Positions 25,881 to 38,053 of a stretch of 64,000 nucleotides of DNA are shown piece by piece; position 1 is the first letter of the stretch, and each line of letters opens with the position of its first letter. Made by a program: the position numbers and the translations under genes. The stretch spans positions 1,119,796 through 1,183,795 of the forward strand of contig NW_027192192.1 in NCBI RefSeq assembly GCF_041956535.1. Direction: 5' to 3'. This stretch comes from Calcarisporiella thermophila CBS 279.70 (lineage: Eukaryota; Calcarisporiellomycota). Under the pieces are notes generated by a model. The model ran no database searches. It saw only the letters and a list, made by a program, of their open reading frames with translations, and had not been told where the DNA came from.

Positions 25881-27199
25881 ATGGAGTCCACAAATCAAGG
25901 TTTGTATCGAGTAGTGTTCTACACACTCTCTCTGGCATAATATGTCTGGAGATGTTTTATCTCCATATGACTGGATATCTAAATCGGTCTGCTTTGCCAT
26001 TTAGCCATTTTCAATCCACATCTCTCTAACTTGGCCAGCAAGTTTGGTGCTACCGATTACTCTGTAGAAAATTTACCGGCATCTGTAAAACGCCGAATCT
26101 ATGCCCTCAAGCATCTGCAGTCTCAACACGCTTCACTTGAGGCCAACTTCCAGGAGGAGGTGCTTGCTCTTGAGAAAAAATATCTTGATTTGTATCGACC
26201 TCTCTATGAGAAGCGTTCTGCGCTGGTGAATGGCTCGCAGGAACCGACAGATGAAGAAATTAAATCTGGTCGTGAGGTTGATGCAAAGGAGCGAGGCGAG
26301 GAGAGCAATGTAGAAGAAACAAAGAAGGAGGAGGAATCGGAGGAGACCCCGGTTACTGGAGTCCCCGAGTTCTGGCTCACGGCAATGAAAAACCACCTCC
26401 AGCTCGCAGAGCTCATTACTGAACGCGATGAGGAAGCATTAAAGCATCTCGTTGACATCCGCCTTGCTTATCTCGACAAACCTGGTTTCCGCCTTGAATT
26501 TGAGTTTGCTTCCAATGACTTCTTCGAAAACACCGTTCTCAGCAAGACCTACTATTATCAAGAGAAGCCCGGCTATGGTGGAGATTTTGTGTACGATCGT
26601 GCTGAGGGAACTGAAATCAAATGGAAGGATCCTAGCAAAAACCTTAGCATCACCCTCCAAACCAAAGTCCAACGCCGCAAAGGTAAGGCTTTTCTGTTGA
26701 ATTTTTCTATTCTATTCAAAAAATGAATGTTCTGCACCATTACCCTTGGATCGATTGCATACACACTCTCCCCCGCTAATGGTTTCTAAAATGCGCTTTT
26801 CTCAATTTGTTAGGCACCAGTGAGACGCGTGTAGTGAAGAAAACTGTGTCCACCGATACATTCTTCTCTTTCTTCGCCCCCCCTTCCATCCCTGCCGATG
26901 ATGAAGTGGTTGATGAGGATGATCTCGAAACTCTTGAGGCCAAACTCGAGGCAGACTACGAGCTTGGTGAGGAATTCAAGGACAAGCTCATCCCTCATGC
27001 AGTCGACTGGTTCACGGGCAAGGCGCTCGAGTATGAGGACGTGGATGCCGATGATTACGACGATGGCCTGTTGGGCGATGAGGATAACGAGGACGATGAT
27101 GAGGAGGATTTGGACGAATTAGACGACGATGACGACGAGATCGACGATGCCAAGCCAAAGAGTAAAGGCGATAAGGCACCAGAGTGCAACCAGCAGTAA
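25881..27199 (+). CDS. NAP1: Nucleosome assembly protein NAP1
   Basis: Histone H2A-H2B chaperone and shuttle. The best model has exons 25881-25903, 26039-26682 and 26814-27199 (350 residues). Exon 1 is short and its donor (GTATCG) is the weakest call. The NAP fold is evident: LPASVKRRIYALKHLQSQHA, GVPEFWLTAMKNH, LDKPGFRLEFEFASNDFFEN, STDTFFSFFAPP and the C-terminal LIPHAVDWFTGKALEYEDVD. A long acidic tail (about 320-345) binds histones. The last four residues, CNQQ, form a CaaX-type farnesylation signal resembling the CKQQ of animal and plant NAP1 proteins. Confidence 0.95.
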
Positions 27200-27563
27200 T
27201 TAAGATGATATATCTACACACATATATTTATCTACACACAGCATTTCTTGGTTTATGATTGTTAGTTTTATTTTTATTTTTTTTTATTATTCTGCTGGTA
27301 ATCCTTGCCCACTCCCGCACTCTCGTCCTCTTTGTTCTATCTTCCTTTGCTTATTACGTCCTCTATTTTCTAAAAGGAATAAAATATATACAATGAATAA
27401 TCCTCACCTCAATAACAGCTTTGAATCAAAAATAATTGTATATGTAAAAAAGTACATCTACTCTAATAATTATACAACGATTGAAGTGATTATAGCAGGC
27501 ATACAAAGTTCTCTGAGGTAGAAAAGTAAACGACGTCAAGTGGATAACAAATGTAATTTAAGT
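27200..27563. other. Intergenic: convergent 3' ends
   Basis: AT-rich spacer between the NAP1 and RAD26 3' ends; no coding signal. Confidence 0.55.
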
Positions 27564-30500
27564 TCAGAGGAAATCGGACTTGAGCTCCCATTCCCCTTTT
27601 GTTACTTCGCAAGCAAGCGCCTTTAAATAAGCAACTATCTCCTGGCCGCTCGCAGCATTGTTGAATTGCGCTCTGATGTCGTCGACATGGGTGCGACCTC
27701 CTCTCTCCACCATAAACTCACGTATTTGTAATACAAGAGTCTCACGGTCGCCTATATCTTGGGATGCAGCAGGGGAAAGAAGAGATTCTGCAACTCCTGA
27801 GCTATTTTTCTCCGCTAAAGCGCGCTCACGCATTCCAGCCAAGAGTACACTAGAGCTAACTCCTCCGCGATTGCTTGGTCCTTCTCGCAGAAATCCAGAA
27901 ATCGTCCCGCTCCCAAAGCGTGACCTGTTGGAAGTCGAGGCTGCAGCTGAATTCGCTGCCGGAGTAGCGCTAGGTTTCTGCCCGAAGCGTGGAGACGAGG
28001 AACTCAGCTTAGCCGGTGAGTTTTGACAGGCATTTTCGAGAAGGGAGCGAGGGGCGCCTGCCGCCCCGTAACGCCCTGTCCAAGTAGGAACACCGACAGC
28101 CAATTGGTTGCGTTGACGGCGAGATTCTCGTAAGGCTGACAGGGCTCGATTTGCGACTCTCTCAGCTATATTCACCGTGCAAAAGTTAATAATTAGAAAA
28201 GAAATAAAGAGCTAACCAATGAACATTTTAACCTTCTTTCTCCACAATCACATCTTCTTGATGATGCGAATCCATAATCGCATCATGTTTTAATGCACTT
28301 TGTATCCCAGTCATCTCAAATAAGTTCTGCAAAATCCGATCATCCGCGTCCACTTCATCATTTATCGGTTGCTTGGTATCCGCAAAAGTGTGTCCATCAG
28401 TAGGTCTTTCCTGTTCGTCGGGCGGACGACTAATAATAATTTAATATTAGAAACTTTAAATTGAGAAAGTGTGAAAGTCCTTACTATTTTTCCACTCCAG
28501 CTACATCATCAATTGCTTGCAAATCTCGTTCATCGTCCTCTTGGGGATTTCGCTTTTTTCTTCGTATTTTCTTTTTTCCTTCGCTTTTAGGGCGAATTTC
28601 CGATCCTTTGAATAAATTTCCGGTTTCTGTAGTGCTATCGTTTGCAGCTAATGTGAAAAGATCTCGAAGATCATGCGACTATTGAAAAAACACTCAAGGG
28701 TCAATTCACTGTGACCGCGTTGGTTTCCATAACAAATCAGGATCAAATATATTGGACATACCCTAAAAAATCGTTTCTGCTTTGGGTCCTTGAGGATCTT
28801 ATTGGTAAGAAATTGCTTAAATATCTGTCGATGGTATATCTTCTCCTCAATGGTTCCCGAAGTCATCAAGCGGTATATCGTTACATCACGTTTTTGTCCA
28901 AGCCGCCAAGCGCGTTCTCTAGCTTGAACATCGGTGGAAGGATTCTGGATGAGAAGAGGGAGTAATATCAACACAAGGAGCAAGTTTTTTTTTCCTTTTA
29001 ATGTCCCAGTGCTTACCCAATCTGGATCAAATATTATCACTCGATCTGCACCAGTCAGGTTTACCCCTAATCCGCCTACCTTCGTCGTCAGTAGGAACAC
29101 ATATACACTTTTATTTGCGTTAAACTCGTTGACAAGAGCCATGCGATTCTGAATTGGAGTAAGCCCGTCCATGCGCCGGTAAATATATCCTTCTTCTCGA
29201 ATAAATTTCTCGAGAATGTCTTGCATTTGACGGGTCTGGGAAAAAAGTAGCACACGATGATTTTGCTGTTTCCATAATTGCAGAAGCGCCTTGACTACAA
29301 GCATCTTTCCGGATTTCTTATAATCGCCATAATTAGGGTCCTAGGAGTACGGAGAATGGTGTCACCATGGTTAGTGGATTTTTAGTTGCAACAAAACATA
29401 TTTGATATTTACGTTTTTTCCTGCCTCACGCTGGAGAATATCAGGGTGGTTGCAAATTTTTCGTACTATATCAATTCCAAAAAGCACCTGTCGTCGTCCT
29501 TCCATGATCGCGTCCATTTCCTTGCTTTTAAGAAATTCCTCATAGGCTCGACGCTGATATGTAGTCAGTCGGCAAAACAGGACTTGCTCCGTCTTTTTCG
29601 GTAAATCGGCCGCGACATCAGCCTTCATCCGCCTTAGCAAATACGGGTTGATAAGATCCCTGAGGACGACAGCACATTTATATGCTGTTTGTACTTGTAC
29701 ATTGCTCGCATTTGCGTAACCTCCCAAATTAATTGGAATCGAAAATTGGTTCTGGAAAACTGGTAGGGTACCCAGCCGACCTGGGAACACGAAATCGAAG
29801 AGGGACCACAACTCTGTAAGACTGTTCTGAATCGGCGTTCCAGAAAGTATTACTCGATGAGGAGTTTTGAATTGTTTGCAAGTCAACGCAATATCTGAAT
29901 CAGGATTCCGAATTTTATGCCCCTCATCAAGCACGGCATATGCCCAGCGACGGGGAAGAAGTTTGTCGCGATGCTGTCGTACTCCTGAATAGGTCGTCAC
30001 AATAACGTGGCCATCAGTGCATATTTTATCAACAATTCCCTTTGCCTTGCGATGACTCTTGGGATTAATTCGGTTCGGCTTTTCCTCTGTTTCAGATACA
30101 TCGTCCTCGTAAGATTCATCCCCACTTCCTACCTTCTTTTCACCACTGAGCGCCAACATCCCGCTACCACTGGAGTGCAGGACAGCTACTCGCATTGGTG
30201 GCCACCAATTGTGGAACTCTTTTACCCATTGCTTCATGATAGTAGCTGGACATACAATAATTACGGGACCCTTCAGCAGTTTTGAGTAAAAAAGTCCAGC
30301 CAGGAATGAGATGATCTGAACAGTCTTTCCGAGACCCTTTTGGAGTAAATTGGGTTGAGTTTCTTAATTTCTGCAATTTCATAAAGGGGCATGTTGGTGT
30401 TACCATTTCATCTCCAATGATACCACCTGCTTTTTGGCGGTGTAATTCCCATAGCCATCGTACGCCTAGTGAAATAACAGTATAGTTGAGTAGAGATTAT

Positions 30501-32108
30501 TGAGATTCAGATATCACTACTTACAAGTCTTTTGGTAGTCAAATAGGTTCGAGTAAACATCTCCGGGTACGCGAAATCCATCATCGAAGATAGCATCATC
30601 TTCAGATGGGTGAGGTGCATGGAATTCAGTTTCAGGATCGAAATCTTCGCCCAAACCGGCCTCCTCAATTTCTTCATCGTTGAGTTCATATGTGGCTAGC
30701 TTGTCAAGCTAACAGAGCAAAATCAAGTCGGTTATCAAGAACTTTAAATATATATCATAAATGGGAATATTTACATGATTTAAACGCCAACGAAGTAGCT
30801 TTCTTTTCCGTGCCCAGGATTCTATCCTTGATAGATAAATAGTTTCGTCGCCATCATCCTGATATTCAGGCTGGTATTTTTGTCTTATTGACGATCCTAC
30901 ATTCGCCGTACTAAAATCGCTCAATTCGTCATCCGGCAGGTCTCCCTCCGTTTTCGGTTCATAATCCTCTTCCGAAAGCTCAGCATCTCTCAATTTTTTT
31001 CTCACTATTGAAGAGTCTGAAATGGACTCTTCCTCTATATGACTTTCTGAGAGGTTAACACCGTCGATCTCTCTTATGTCATTAGAGGTGTCAAAATCAT
31101 CTAAGCTGTCCGTATTGGTATCGACAGAAGAGTCTGCATGATTGGGCTTTGACCTTTGTATAATGCGACGTCGGCTCGAAGGACGCTGTTCGGAAATGCT
31201 AAAATCTAGGGTTGGCCGCTTGAGATTTCGGTGAGAAGTCGGTTGTGAAATAAAGAGATTCGGTGTGGCAGCGGAACCCTCTATATCATCCATGCGATCA
31301 AATGGAGTAATTTTCCCAGTTCTAATCAGGTAATCGCGGACAGATTCATTAGGAGCACGAAGGTTATTTTGAATCGCTATGGAAGAGAACGTCGTTGTTA
31401 CATATCGCTAACATGAATAGATAAGAAGCGACAATTTCTACCATTCGGATCAGAGTTTTGGAGATTCTTTTGTCGTTCCGAGATGCGTTTCTTTATGTCT
31501 TGCTCATCTTGCTTAAGATCATTCAAGTCTTTTGCCTGCATTCATATAAGTGAGATGTGCAACAAAAATATAGCGAAATCGCTGTGTTTCTTACTAGAGA
31601 AACAATTCGCTCTCGTATTTGATCTTTAGCTGTGGATTTGGTTTGAGGACTGCTCAGCTGAGTCCTCAGTTGTGAAAGCTGATGCAGAATTTTGCTGTAA
31701 TGAAATAGAGTCCATAAATTAATCCATTCTCGAAAATTTTCTCTTGATCATATAGATGATAAAAACCTCGATTGCGTTTGTGTTTTCTTCAATCTCTTTC
31801 TCTCAATTTCATCTTCGCGTTCATTGATCTCACGATCAGCCTTTTCGACAAATTTGTAAGAAATCAATTAGTAAATCCAGGTAATGCCACAATGAAAAGG
31901 CGGGCATAAAAATATTCAGGAGCAGGAGAGATACCTTTGACATAAGATCTCTCTCAAGTACATCCTGATCAACGATCCCTAAACTGAATTTAGATAAGCT
32001 GCTTTCGGCAGCCAGCGTCGTATTAGAGGAGGGGTGCTCGGGTACATTTTGGGAATCAATGGAAACTTGTCCATTTGAATTGACAGATGCATCAGCTTCC
32101 ATGTTCAT
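27564..32108 (-). CDS. RAD26: SNF2-family DNA repair ATPase (Rad26/CSB)
   Basis: ATP-dependent translocase of transcription-coupled nucleotide excision repair, acting on stalled RNA polymerase II. About 13 exons run from 32108 to 27564. The N-terminus has [16 protein letters not shown], corresponding to the autoinhibitory region of CSB, then a coiled coil and an acidic linker. The helicase shows GDEM/GLGKTVQ (Walker A, split by an intron at 30330-30400), [39 protein letters not shown], and lobe 2 with [26 protein letters not shown] and [18 protein letters not shown]. The C-terminal region has [18 protein letters not shown] and VPTWTGRYG plus a winged-helix-like end, as in ERCC6/Rhp26. Small exons were placed by phase only. 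Confidence 0.95.
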
Positions 32109-32371
32109 CTATCGAATGCAATGGAAAGAAAACTAAAGTTCCTTAAATCCTTAATATCACTTAATGTATGACACCAAGTGACGCGGTTGTGACTGTATTT
32201 GTGACTGCTTAGTTTAAGAAGTTATTAGACTGTCTTTGGCGTAATTTGTTCAACGAGACATCCACGTCCATAAAAGGCGACCCTCTCTCCACTTATTTCC
32301 CCACGCTATCGTCTTTTTCACTCGCTACTCTTCATTCGATTCCACTCGGAAAGAACCTCGACTGATTAACC
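32109..32371. promoter_or_regulatory. Divergent promoter region
   Basis: 263 bp separate the start codons of RAD26 (minus) and the small orphan gene (plus), so the two probably share a bidirectional promoter. No specific operator is recognised. Confidence 0.45.
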
Positions 32372-32732
32372 ATGGACAAGAACAAGCAAGGTATAATGTG
32401 GAAATCCCTTTTCCTGTCGCCTAAACTGATGGCACTTATGTATGTAATTATAGAAGAATTTCGTCGTTTTAGCGACGAAGTATCTAATACGATGCAACCT
32501 GTAACTACGGAAGAGCCTGTAAGGACTTCAATATTTTGTCTTCTCTCGACTCTACCTTTCTTACCACATATTCTTCTTAACCTTCTAGCAATCTATGCCT
32601 CTATCGGAGAGCCAAAATACGGGTCTACAAAACAATGACGATTCTGGGGAGCGTGATAAAAACATCGCGCGACGTCTAAGTGATCACATCCGTGAAAATG
32701 TTGAATTTGCTGAAGATGGGTTACTTCTTTAG
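32372..32732 (+). CDS. Unknown 75-residue acidic protein (three exons)
   Basis: Three exons (32372-32390, 32454-32518, 32589-32732) with GTATAA...TAG and GTAAGG...TAG introns join in phase. The product starts MDKNKQEEFRRFSDEVSNTM and ends VEFAEDGLLL. It is small, charged and acidic, with no signal peptide or membrane segment; REN-VEFAEDGLLL looks like a short helical end. The second intron boundary falls after GAAGAGCCT. The clean splice sites, good start context (ACCATGG) and divergent position 263 bp from RAD26 support a real gene. I do not recognise the family. Confidence 0.6.
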
Positions 32733-33585
32733 CTACCAAATCGAGAACTCTGTATGAATAATGACACAGTATAGTATAGCTTTCACGATTCTACCCATTC
32801 GTAGTATAAGTACATAAATGTATATAAGTTTTTATTTCTATTGTTTAAAATGACTATTGTGCTCAAATCTACCATAATAAATATTTTACTTACTCAACTC
32901 AACATTTTCAAACACAACTTGAAAAATTCAGGCATGTGCAAGTACACTCGGATATCTTGTTGAATATTTATCGTATCTCGATAACTGTTGTGCATTAGTA
33001 TGGGTGCTATATAAAGAGAATGCTATTGTGTCCTCTATTATTCACCATCCCCACGGCGCTTACCGCTAATTCAATAGAAAGCATACACTCTCCTTAATTG
33101 GGATCCTATTAAAATGGGGTTTATTTCGTTTATACTTTGTCTATATTTAATACCATTTGATGCTCAACACATTTTGCTCTAACGTCCTCTCTATCCCCTG
33201 TATAAGTATTGAACCTTGACTATTCAAAAAACTTTGCCTAAGTTTGACGTTAACAATTTCTAAACAGCCCAATCAACTCGAAATACAATGTGATGGCACA
33301 TAGTTGATTATACAGTCACAAATCTACAGTTATCATTGGAACCTGATATTAAAATTGTGTAGCTCAAGTTACATTAGAGCATAGCGGCAAAAACCATGAT
33401 AGCTTTGGAGATCAAGTTCACTCATTTTATGTTCTCAACTTCTACCAAGCCAACTCGGTAGAACTAGAAATTATCAAAACCATTGCTTGATTGAAATTAA
33501 CAATGCGGTGTATGTCTCTAAAGAATTAACATTTTACATTCGTTTCGATTGCAATAACCATTGAAATGTCTATTAATATTGACCT
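32733..33585. other. Intergenic, possible promoter at 33008
   Basis: Contains TATATAAAG at 33008-33016, about 100 bp before a short frame (ATG 33114, 22 codons, hydrophobic). Undetected 5' exons of the TBC gene may lie here. Nothing else is recognised. Confidence 0.4.
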
Positions 33586-35135
33586 TTGCAATTAGTTAAA
33601 TTCCCTCATTCAAATCAAGAAAGAAAGAAAGTGCCTACAGCAGTCCCACAACCTATTCAGTCTAATAGTTCCTATCGGGAAAACACCACAGGTTCTTTGC
33701 GACACTTATCAATAATGATATCCAACAAGTTCAATTCTACGCTGAATCTGCCAAATTTCACGAGAGGTCAAGATAACCACCTTGCCCAGACCAATCCTCG
33801 AAAGTTGCGTGTCTCGTTAATGCCGTGGAAATCTAGAGTTGAAGAAAGACCCCAAAATGACGAATATATTATGTTAATTGACAGAGGAAATAGAGCTCAT
33901 GTAGAGACATGTAATATTCTCACGGAGAACAAGCTAGTGTGGAAATCTGATGCATTAAGGCAAAAGAATGGAGATGGGAACAAAAATGGCCGGCTGCATT
34001 CGGGTAAGTGGGATGAATTAGCGTCGCAGGAAGCCAAACAAGATAAGGTTGATTAGAGCTCAGCAATTTGAAATTCTTGAGATCCTTGGTGTTTAATATA
34101 GGATTGATTGTTTTAAAGCAGATTGAACTTTCGCAGACATTGAGAGGGTATGGATGGAAAATATTAGTCGGTGTAGATAGTTATTATCAAGCAGGATTAT
34201 ATGAGGTGAGGATTGTTGCAGTGTATTTTGATAGAGCTATTGGAGATGAACGCATTGCATTTGCAATTAGGAATTATTAGTCCAAGAACGTACCAAGCTA
34301 GATATTCAGATTATAAATGATCTAAATGTTTGGTTTCGGGGTGAAGAGCAAGAACTGAAAGGGATTAAATTCGAACGCCTTGCAGATGTTCTTATCGCCT
34401 ATTCTCACTATAGTTCCGACTTTGTTTGTAGCCGTGATATTGTAATTCTCCTTGCTCTTATGTTGCAGTATTTACCAGCTGAGGTATGTATACAGTTTCT
34501 TCGGAGCAATTCAATTTTTCTAACTTGTGGATAATTAGGATACCTTTTGGTTATTTGTTGCAACTGTCGAAAATTATCTACAAGATCTCTACTCCCATAA
34601 CTCCCGTCGGCTCCAAACCGAGGCAAACCTCTTCGGTAATCATTTACGAGTACGCTCTCCTAACCTAGCCAACCATCTTATACACAACAACATTGAACCG
34701 GCCAACTTTGCAACCCATTGGTTTGCCTCTGGCTTTGGCGAAGTATTCTCTAGTGAAAATGCTGCTCGAATATGGGATGTTTTCTTTTTGGAGGGCATAG
34801 AGGTGTGGTTTCGGGTGGGGATGGAGATTTTGCAGGAACTTGAGCCGTTACTTTTCCAACTGAATAGCCAGGATTCTATAGTGAGCACTCTATTGCATCC
34901 TCCGTTAGAACCTGAGCAGATTGAAACAATTATTGAAACCATACAGCCTGGAAGAGTTGGGTTTAAGACGCTTGACAAGCTAGCACAGAAATACACGAGA
35001 GCAAAACCACAAGACTTAGCTTTCAAAGAGGAAGCTACGAGGAATGAAACCATCGCTTCACAAACTTCGAATTGGCTTCATTTGGGTATGTGGGGCGCGG
35101 TGGACAAGATGTTACAATCGCGATTGGGAAACTAA
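33586..35135 (+). CDS. TBC (Rab-GAP-like) domain protein, catalytic fingers missing
   Basis: TBC fold, normally a Rab GTPase-activating domain. Exons: about 33586-34003 (acceptor CAATTAG near 33585, so a 5' exon is missing), 34102-34205, 34271-34483 and 34539-35135. The fold is supported by LRGYGWKILVGVD, ELLVQERTKLDIQIINDLNV, LADVLIAYSHYSSDF, LQYLPAEDTFWLFV, NHLIHNNIEPANFATHWFA and ARIWDVFFLEG. The IxxDxxR arginine finger reads IINDLNV (R replaced by V). The YxQ region reads FVCSRD. So both catalytic residues appear lost and the protein may be a scaffold or pseudo-GAP. The true start is not resolved; ATG 33715 is the first in the frame. Confidence 0.8.
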
Positions 35136-35344
35136 TTCACCTTGTACCGATATCTTAAGAGATAACAGATATATGTATATTTTCTCACAAACTTGATTTG
35201 TTCTTATCAAAAAAAAAAAGCAAAACGAGAGTGAATAGAAATTAGAAAAAAAAAACAATCGAACGAGGAAATAGATACTATATTACACACGATTGTATAG
35301 GAATTCTCTATATACAAGTATAAAGAATAAAGTGTAAAATGAAA

Positions 35345-36697
35345 TCACTCTTCATCCATTGCCAATTCATCTTCTTCTTCTTCATCCTCATCGACTTCGC
35401 TTTCACCTCCACCCTCACCTTCTACAACCCCTCCAAGCGTCTCTCCAATCTCCCCTCCAGCCTCCGATTCTTTTTCATCCTCCTCTCCGCTATCGCCATT
35501 GGATTTTCGATCTTCATTCTCGCTCTCCACATCAGAATCATATTCCTCGGGAATATCTTCATCTTCCTCGTCCGGGACAAAATCTTCGTCATTCACATCG
35601 TCATCGTCGTCCTCCATGGAATAGCTATGTACAGACTGCATGCCTGCCATTTCATCTTGATTTTCAGCGCGTCCCTTTCCTTTCCCGGTAGCCACTGCCT
35701 TCCCCTTCCCTTTATTCATGTCTCTTACGTCCACCTGTCTAAGCTTCTCAGAGAGCGACGCATCTTCATGCTTTGTTAGGTATCTATCCACATTCTCAAA
35801 CTCTGCTTGTTCAATCATTTCAAACTCTAGCTGAATATCGGACCCAGTAGGGGAACCTAGGGCGCGTCTATCCTCATGTAGTTGGATAGTGAGATTGAAT
35901 GTGCGTGCGGTGACACCGTGATATGATTTAGATGCAATGTCTTCTGGACGGATAAGAAGAACAGGTTTGCGGAAACCAAAAAATAGGCCTTGAGGAAGAA
36001 AAAAGAGATAGCCATCGCGTGCACGGAAATAGGTTTGAACGTACGAAGCGGGGGTGCCGTCGCGCAATCGTTTTTGAGCCGAGAAGACGGATGGATCCGG
36101 TAGGCCAATGCTCAGATTTGCGAAATGCTGTACCGCTCTGCATACATGCTCCATCGGAGAGGTCTCGCCGATTTGATTAAAAAGCGGATCACTGCAGGAG
36201 ATCTTTACATTATTGCCGAAACCAAACACCAGGCTATCGTCCCCCGCTCTATTAAATAAACACATTGTCCAGTGCGCTGCCTGCTTGTCAGGGGTTGGAA
36301 CGCAAATTCCCTGTTCAAGTGCAGCCTTATCCATCCGCCACTCGATCTTCTCCCCACTAGATACTTGCACTTCTATTCGTGTTGATGTTATGACTATGTT
36401 TGCTTTTTTCCGAAAGGGGCTTTGGACACTCATGTCTTGCAGCGTGCACAACGCTTGTTCTGATAAAATAGTATCTCCACCGTTTTTACCTTCATCCTGA
36501 TTTTCAAGTTTTCGTTTTTTGCTAAGTGCAATACCATTCACTTCGGTGCGTGATTGAAAGTATGCGATGACACGTTCAAATAAGGGAAGGGCATCGGCTC
36601 TTTGTGTGATGAAATTCTTAACATCATCACGCAGCACCTCATCGTAAATGGCATTTAAAAAGGAAGGGACATTCAGTTGGGTGGTGTCGTCTGTCAT
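35345..36697 (-). CDS. RTT106: Histone chaperone Rtt106
   Basis: H3-H4 chaperone with tandem PH-like domains. Single exon, 450 residues (yeast Rtt106 about 455). It has an N-terminal helical dimerisation region (LNAIYDEVLRDDVKNFITQR) and a PH core. TYFRARDGYLFFLPQGLFFGFRKPVLLI is the signature segment shared by Rtt106 and the middle domain of Spt16/Pob3. The protein ends in a long acidic Glu/Asp tail (about 345-450). Its length and the absence of the N-terminal Pob3 domain and an HMG box favour Rtt106 over Pob3/SSRP1. The start codon lies 296 bp from the divergent zinc-finger gene. Confidence 0.88.
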   Translation of the reverse strand: MTDDTTQLNVPSFLNAIYDEVLRDDVKNFITQRADALPLFERVIAYFQSRTEVNGIALSKKRKLENQDEGKNGGDTILSEQALCTLQDMSVQSPFRKKANIVITSTRIEVQVSSGEKIEWRMDKAALEQGICVPTPDKQAAHWTMCLFNRAGDDSLVFGFGNNVKISCSDPLFNQIGETSPMEHVCRAVQHFANLSIGLPDPSVFSAQKRLRDGTPASYVQTYFRARDGYLFFLPQGLFFGFRKPVLLIRPEDIASKSYHGVTARTFNLTIQLHEDRRALGSPTGSDIQLEFEMIEQAEFENVDRYLTKHEDASLSEKLRQVDVRDMNKGKGKAVATGKGKGRAENQDEMAGMQSVHSYSMEDDDDDVNDEDFVPDEEDEDIPEEYDSDVESENEDRKSNGDSGEEDEKESEAGGEIGETLGGVVEGEGGGESEVDEDEEEEDELAMDEE

Positions 36698-36993
36698 TTG
36701 AAAAATCTCGCGTTTTTAGATTAAATTACGACGATCAAAAAATAAAGTGATATTCAAAAGTAAAATTTACAAAGTGGCGATTGAAACTCTGTGCGTCGTC
36801 ACCAGAAGACGTCAGCAAAATTAATAAAGGGGGGTTTCAGAAAATGAATTTTCATCGGTGCAAATTCGCCACTCTTGCGCGCCTCGAGTATTCTGTGAAC
36901 TTAAGTTTCTTTTTGACAACCCAGCCCACCGGAGAACATTAAAAATAGGCGGGTCGTTTTAATGTTGTATTAATGCATTAAATTCTCTTTAGA

Positions 36994-37838
36994 ATGTCTA
37001 CAAAAGGGGCCAGTGTTTCTCCATTACCGTCAAATCAGAAAGATAATCCGAATTCAACTCCTCTCGGATTACTTGCTAATGCTGCCTCTATTGCTGCCGT
37101 TGCCACTGCTTCAAATCATTCTTGCACTGTGTCAACTGCCTCTTCCTCAACTTACACTCCCATTCACTCTCGCAGTCTATCGTCATCCCTAGTTATAGTC
37201 CCACCCACAGTCAACCGGCCACGCCAGGACCATGTCTCTTCCACACCCTTGACCATTTCAACTTCCATGAGAAATGGACTTTTCACAACGCTACGGTTAA
37301 ATACGCCCGCCCATGTGAAAAAGAATGCGAGCGATAAGCAGTGGATATGCGAGCGTTGCGACCTCACTTTTGCTAGACAGCATAACCTTAAATCCCATTA
37401 TCTCACGCATTCAGATGAGCGACCTTTCAAGGTACCGAGCAATATATTCTAATTTACTTCTCTTTAGCTTTAAACTAACATTTGGGTGATGTGTAGTGTC
37501 AGCAATGCAAACAAAATTTTCGGAGACAACATGATCTCAAACGGCATCAAAAACTCCATACTGGTGAGCGGCCATTTAAATGTCCAGTGTGCGAGCGCTC
37601 CTTCGCGAGACTCGATGCGCTAAATCGACACTTAAGGACGGAAGGGAGAAATGCCTGTGTACATCGAGGGCCGAGAAGGGAAGGGAAAAAAAACACGTTA
37701 GACAATGTAGCAAAATTGTTGCCTAGACAAAGGACCACTCCTGCACAGACAGTCTCGATAAAATCCAATGTTACAGATATTGAATTTTCCTCTGTGAATA
37801 GTGGCAATCCTATGCATGTATCTTCACTGTTAATATGA
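36994..37838 (+). CDS. C2H2 zinc-finger transcription factor
   Basis: 259 residues from exons 36994-37431 and 37497-37838. The intron (GTACCG...TAG) falls inside the finger array. Three tandem C2H2 fingers: CERCDLTFARQHNLKSHYLTH, CQQCKQNFRRQHDLKRHQKLH and CPVCERSFARLDALNRHLRTE followed by RNACVHRGPRR. They are joined by SDERPFK and TGERPFK linkers. The N-terminus is Ser/Thr-rich. The arrangement resembles calcineurin-responsive Crz1-type factors, but outside the fingers there is no support for orthology. Confidence 0.85.
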
Positions 37839-38053
37839 TATTGGCAAATATATAAGTGTGTGTTTGGGTAGCAGTTGAAGTGACTGTAATAACTTGTCAT
37901 ATTTTCATGGAGGTAGTCAAGCTCTGGTTGGAAGATGCGATAGTAAAAGGAATTACATTTAAACATGGTAGCCATAATAGTAAAAACAAAAAGAGTATAA
38001 GTACAAGCTTACAAAAAATCTTCTTGAAAAAAATACTGAAGTATGCTCGACAA

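Noticed and set aside
33114-33182. 22-codon frame with a signal-peptide-like stretch after TATATAAAG at 33008
   Set aside because: Stops after 22 codons and no continuing exon was found; it may be a 5' leader of the TBC gene.
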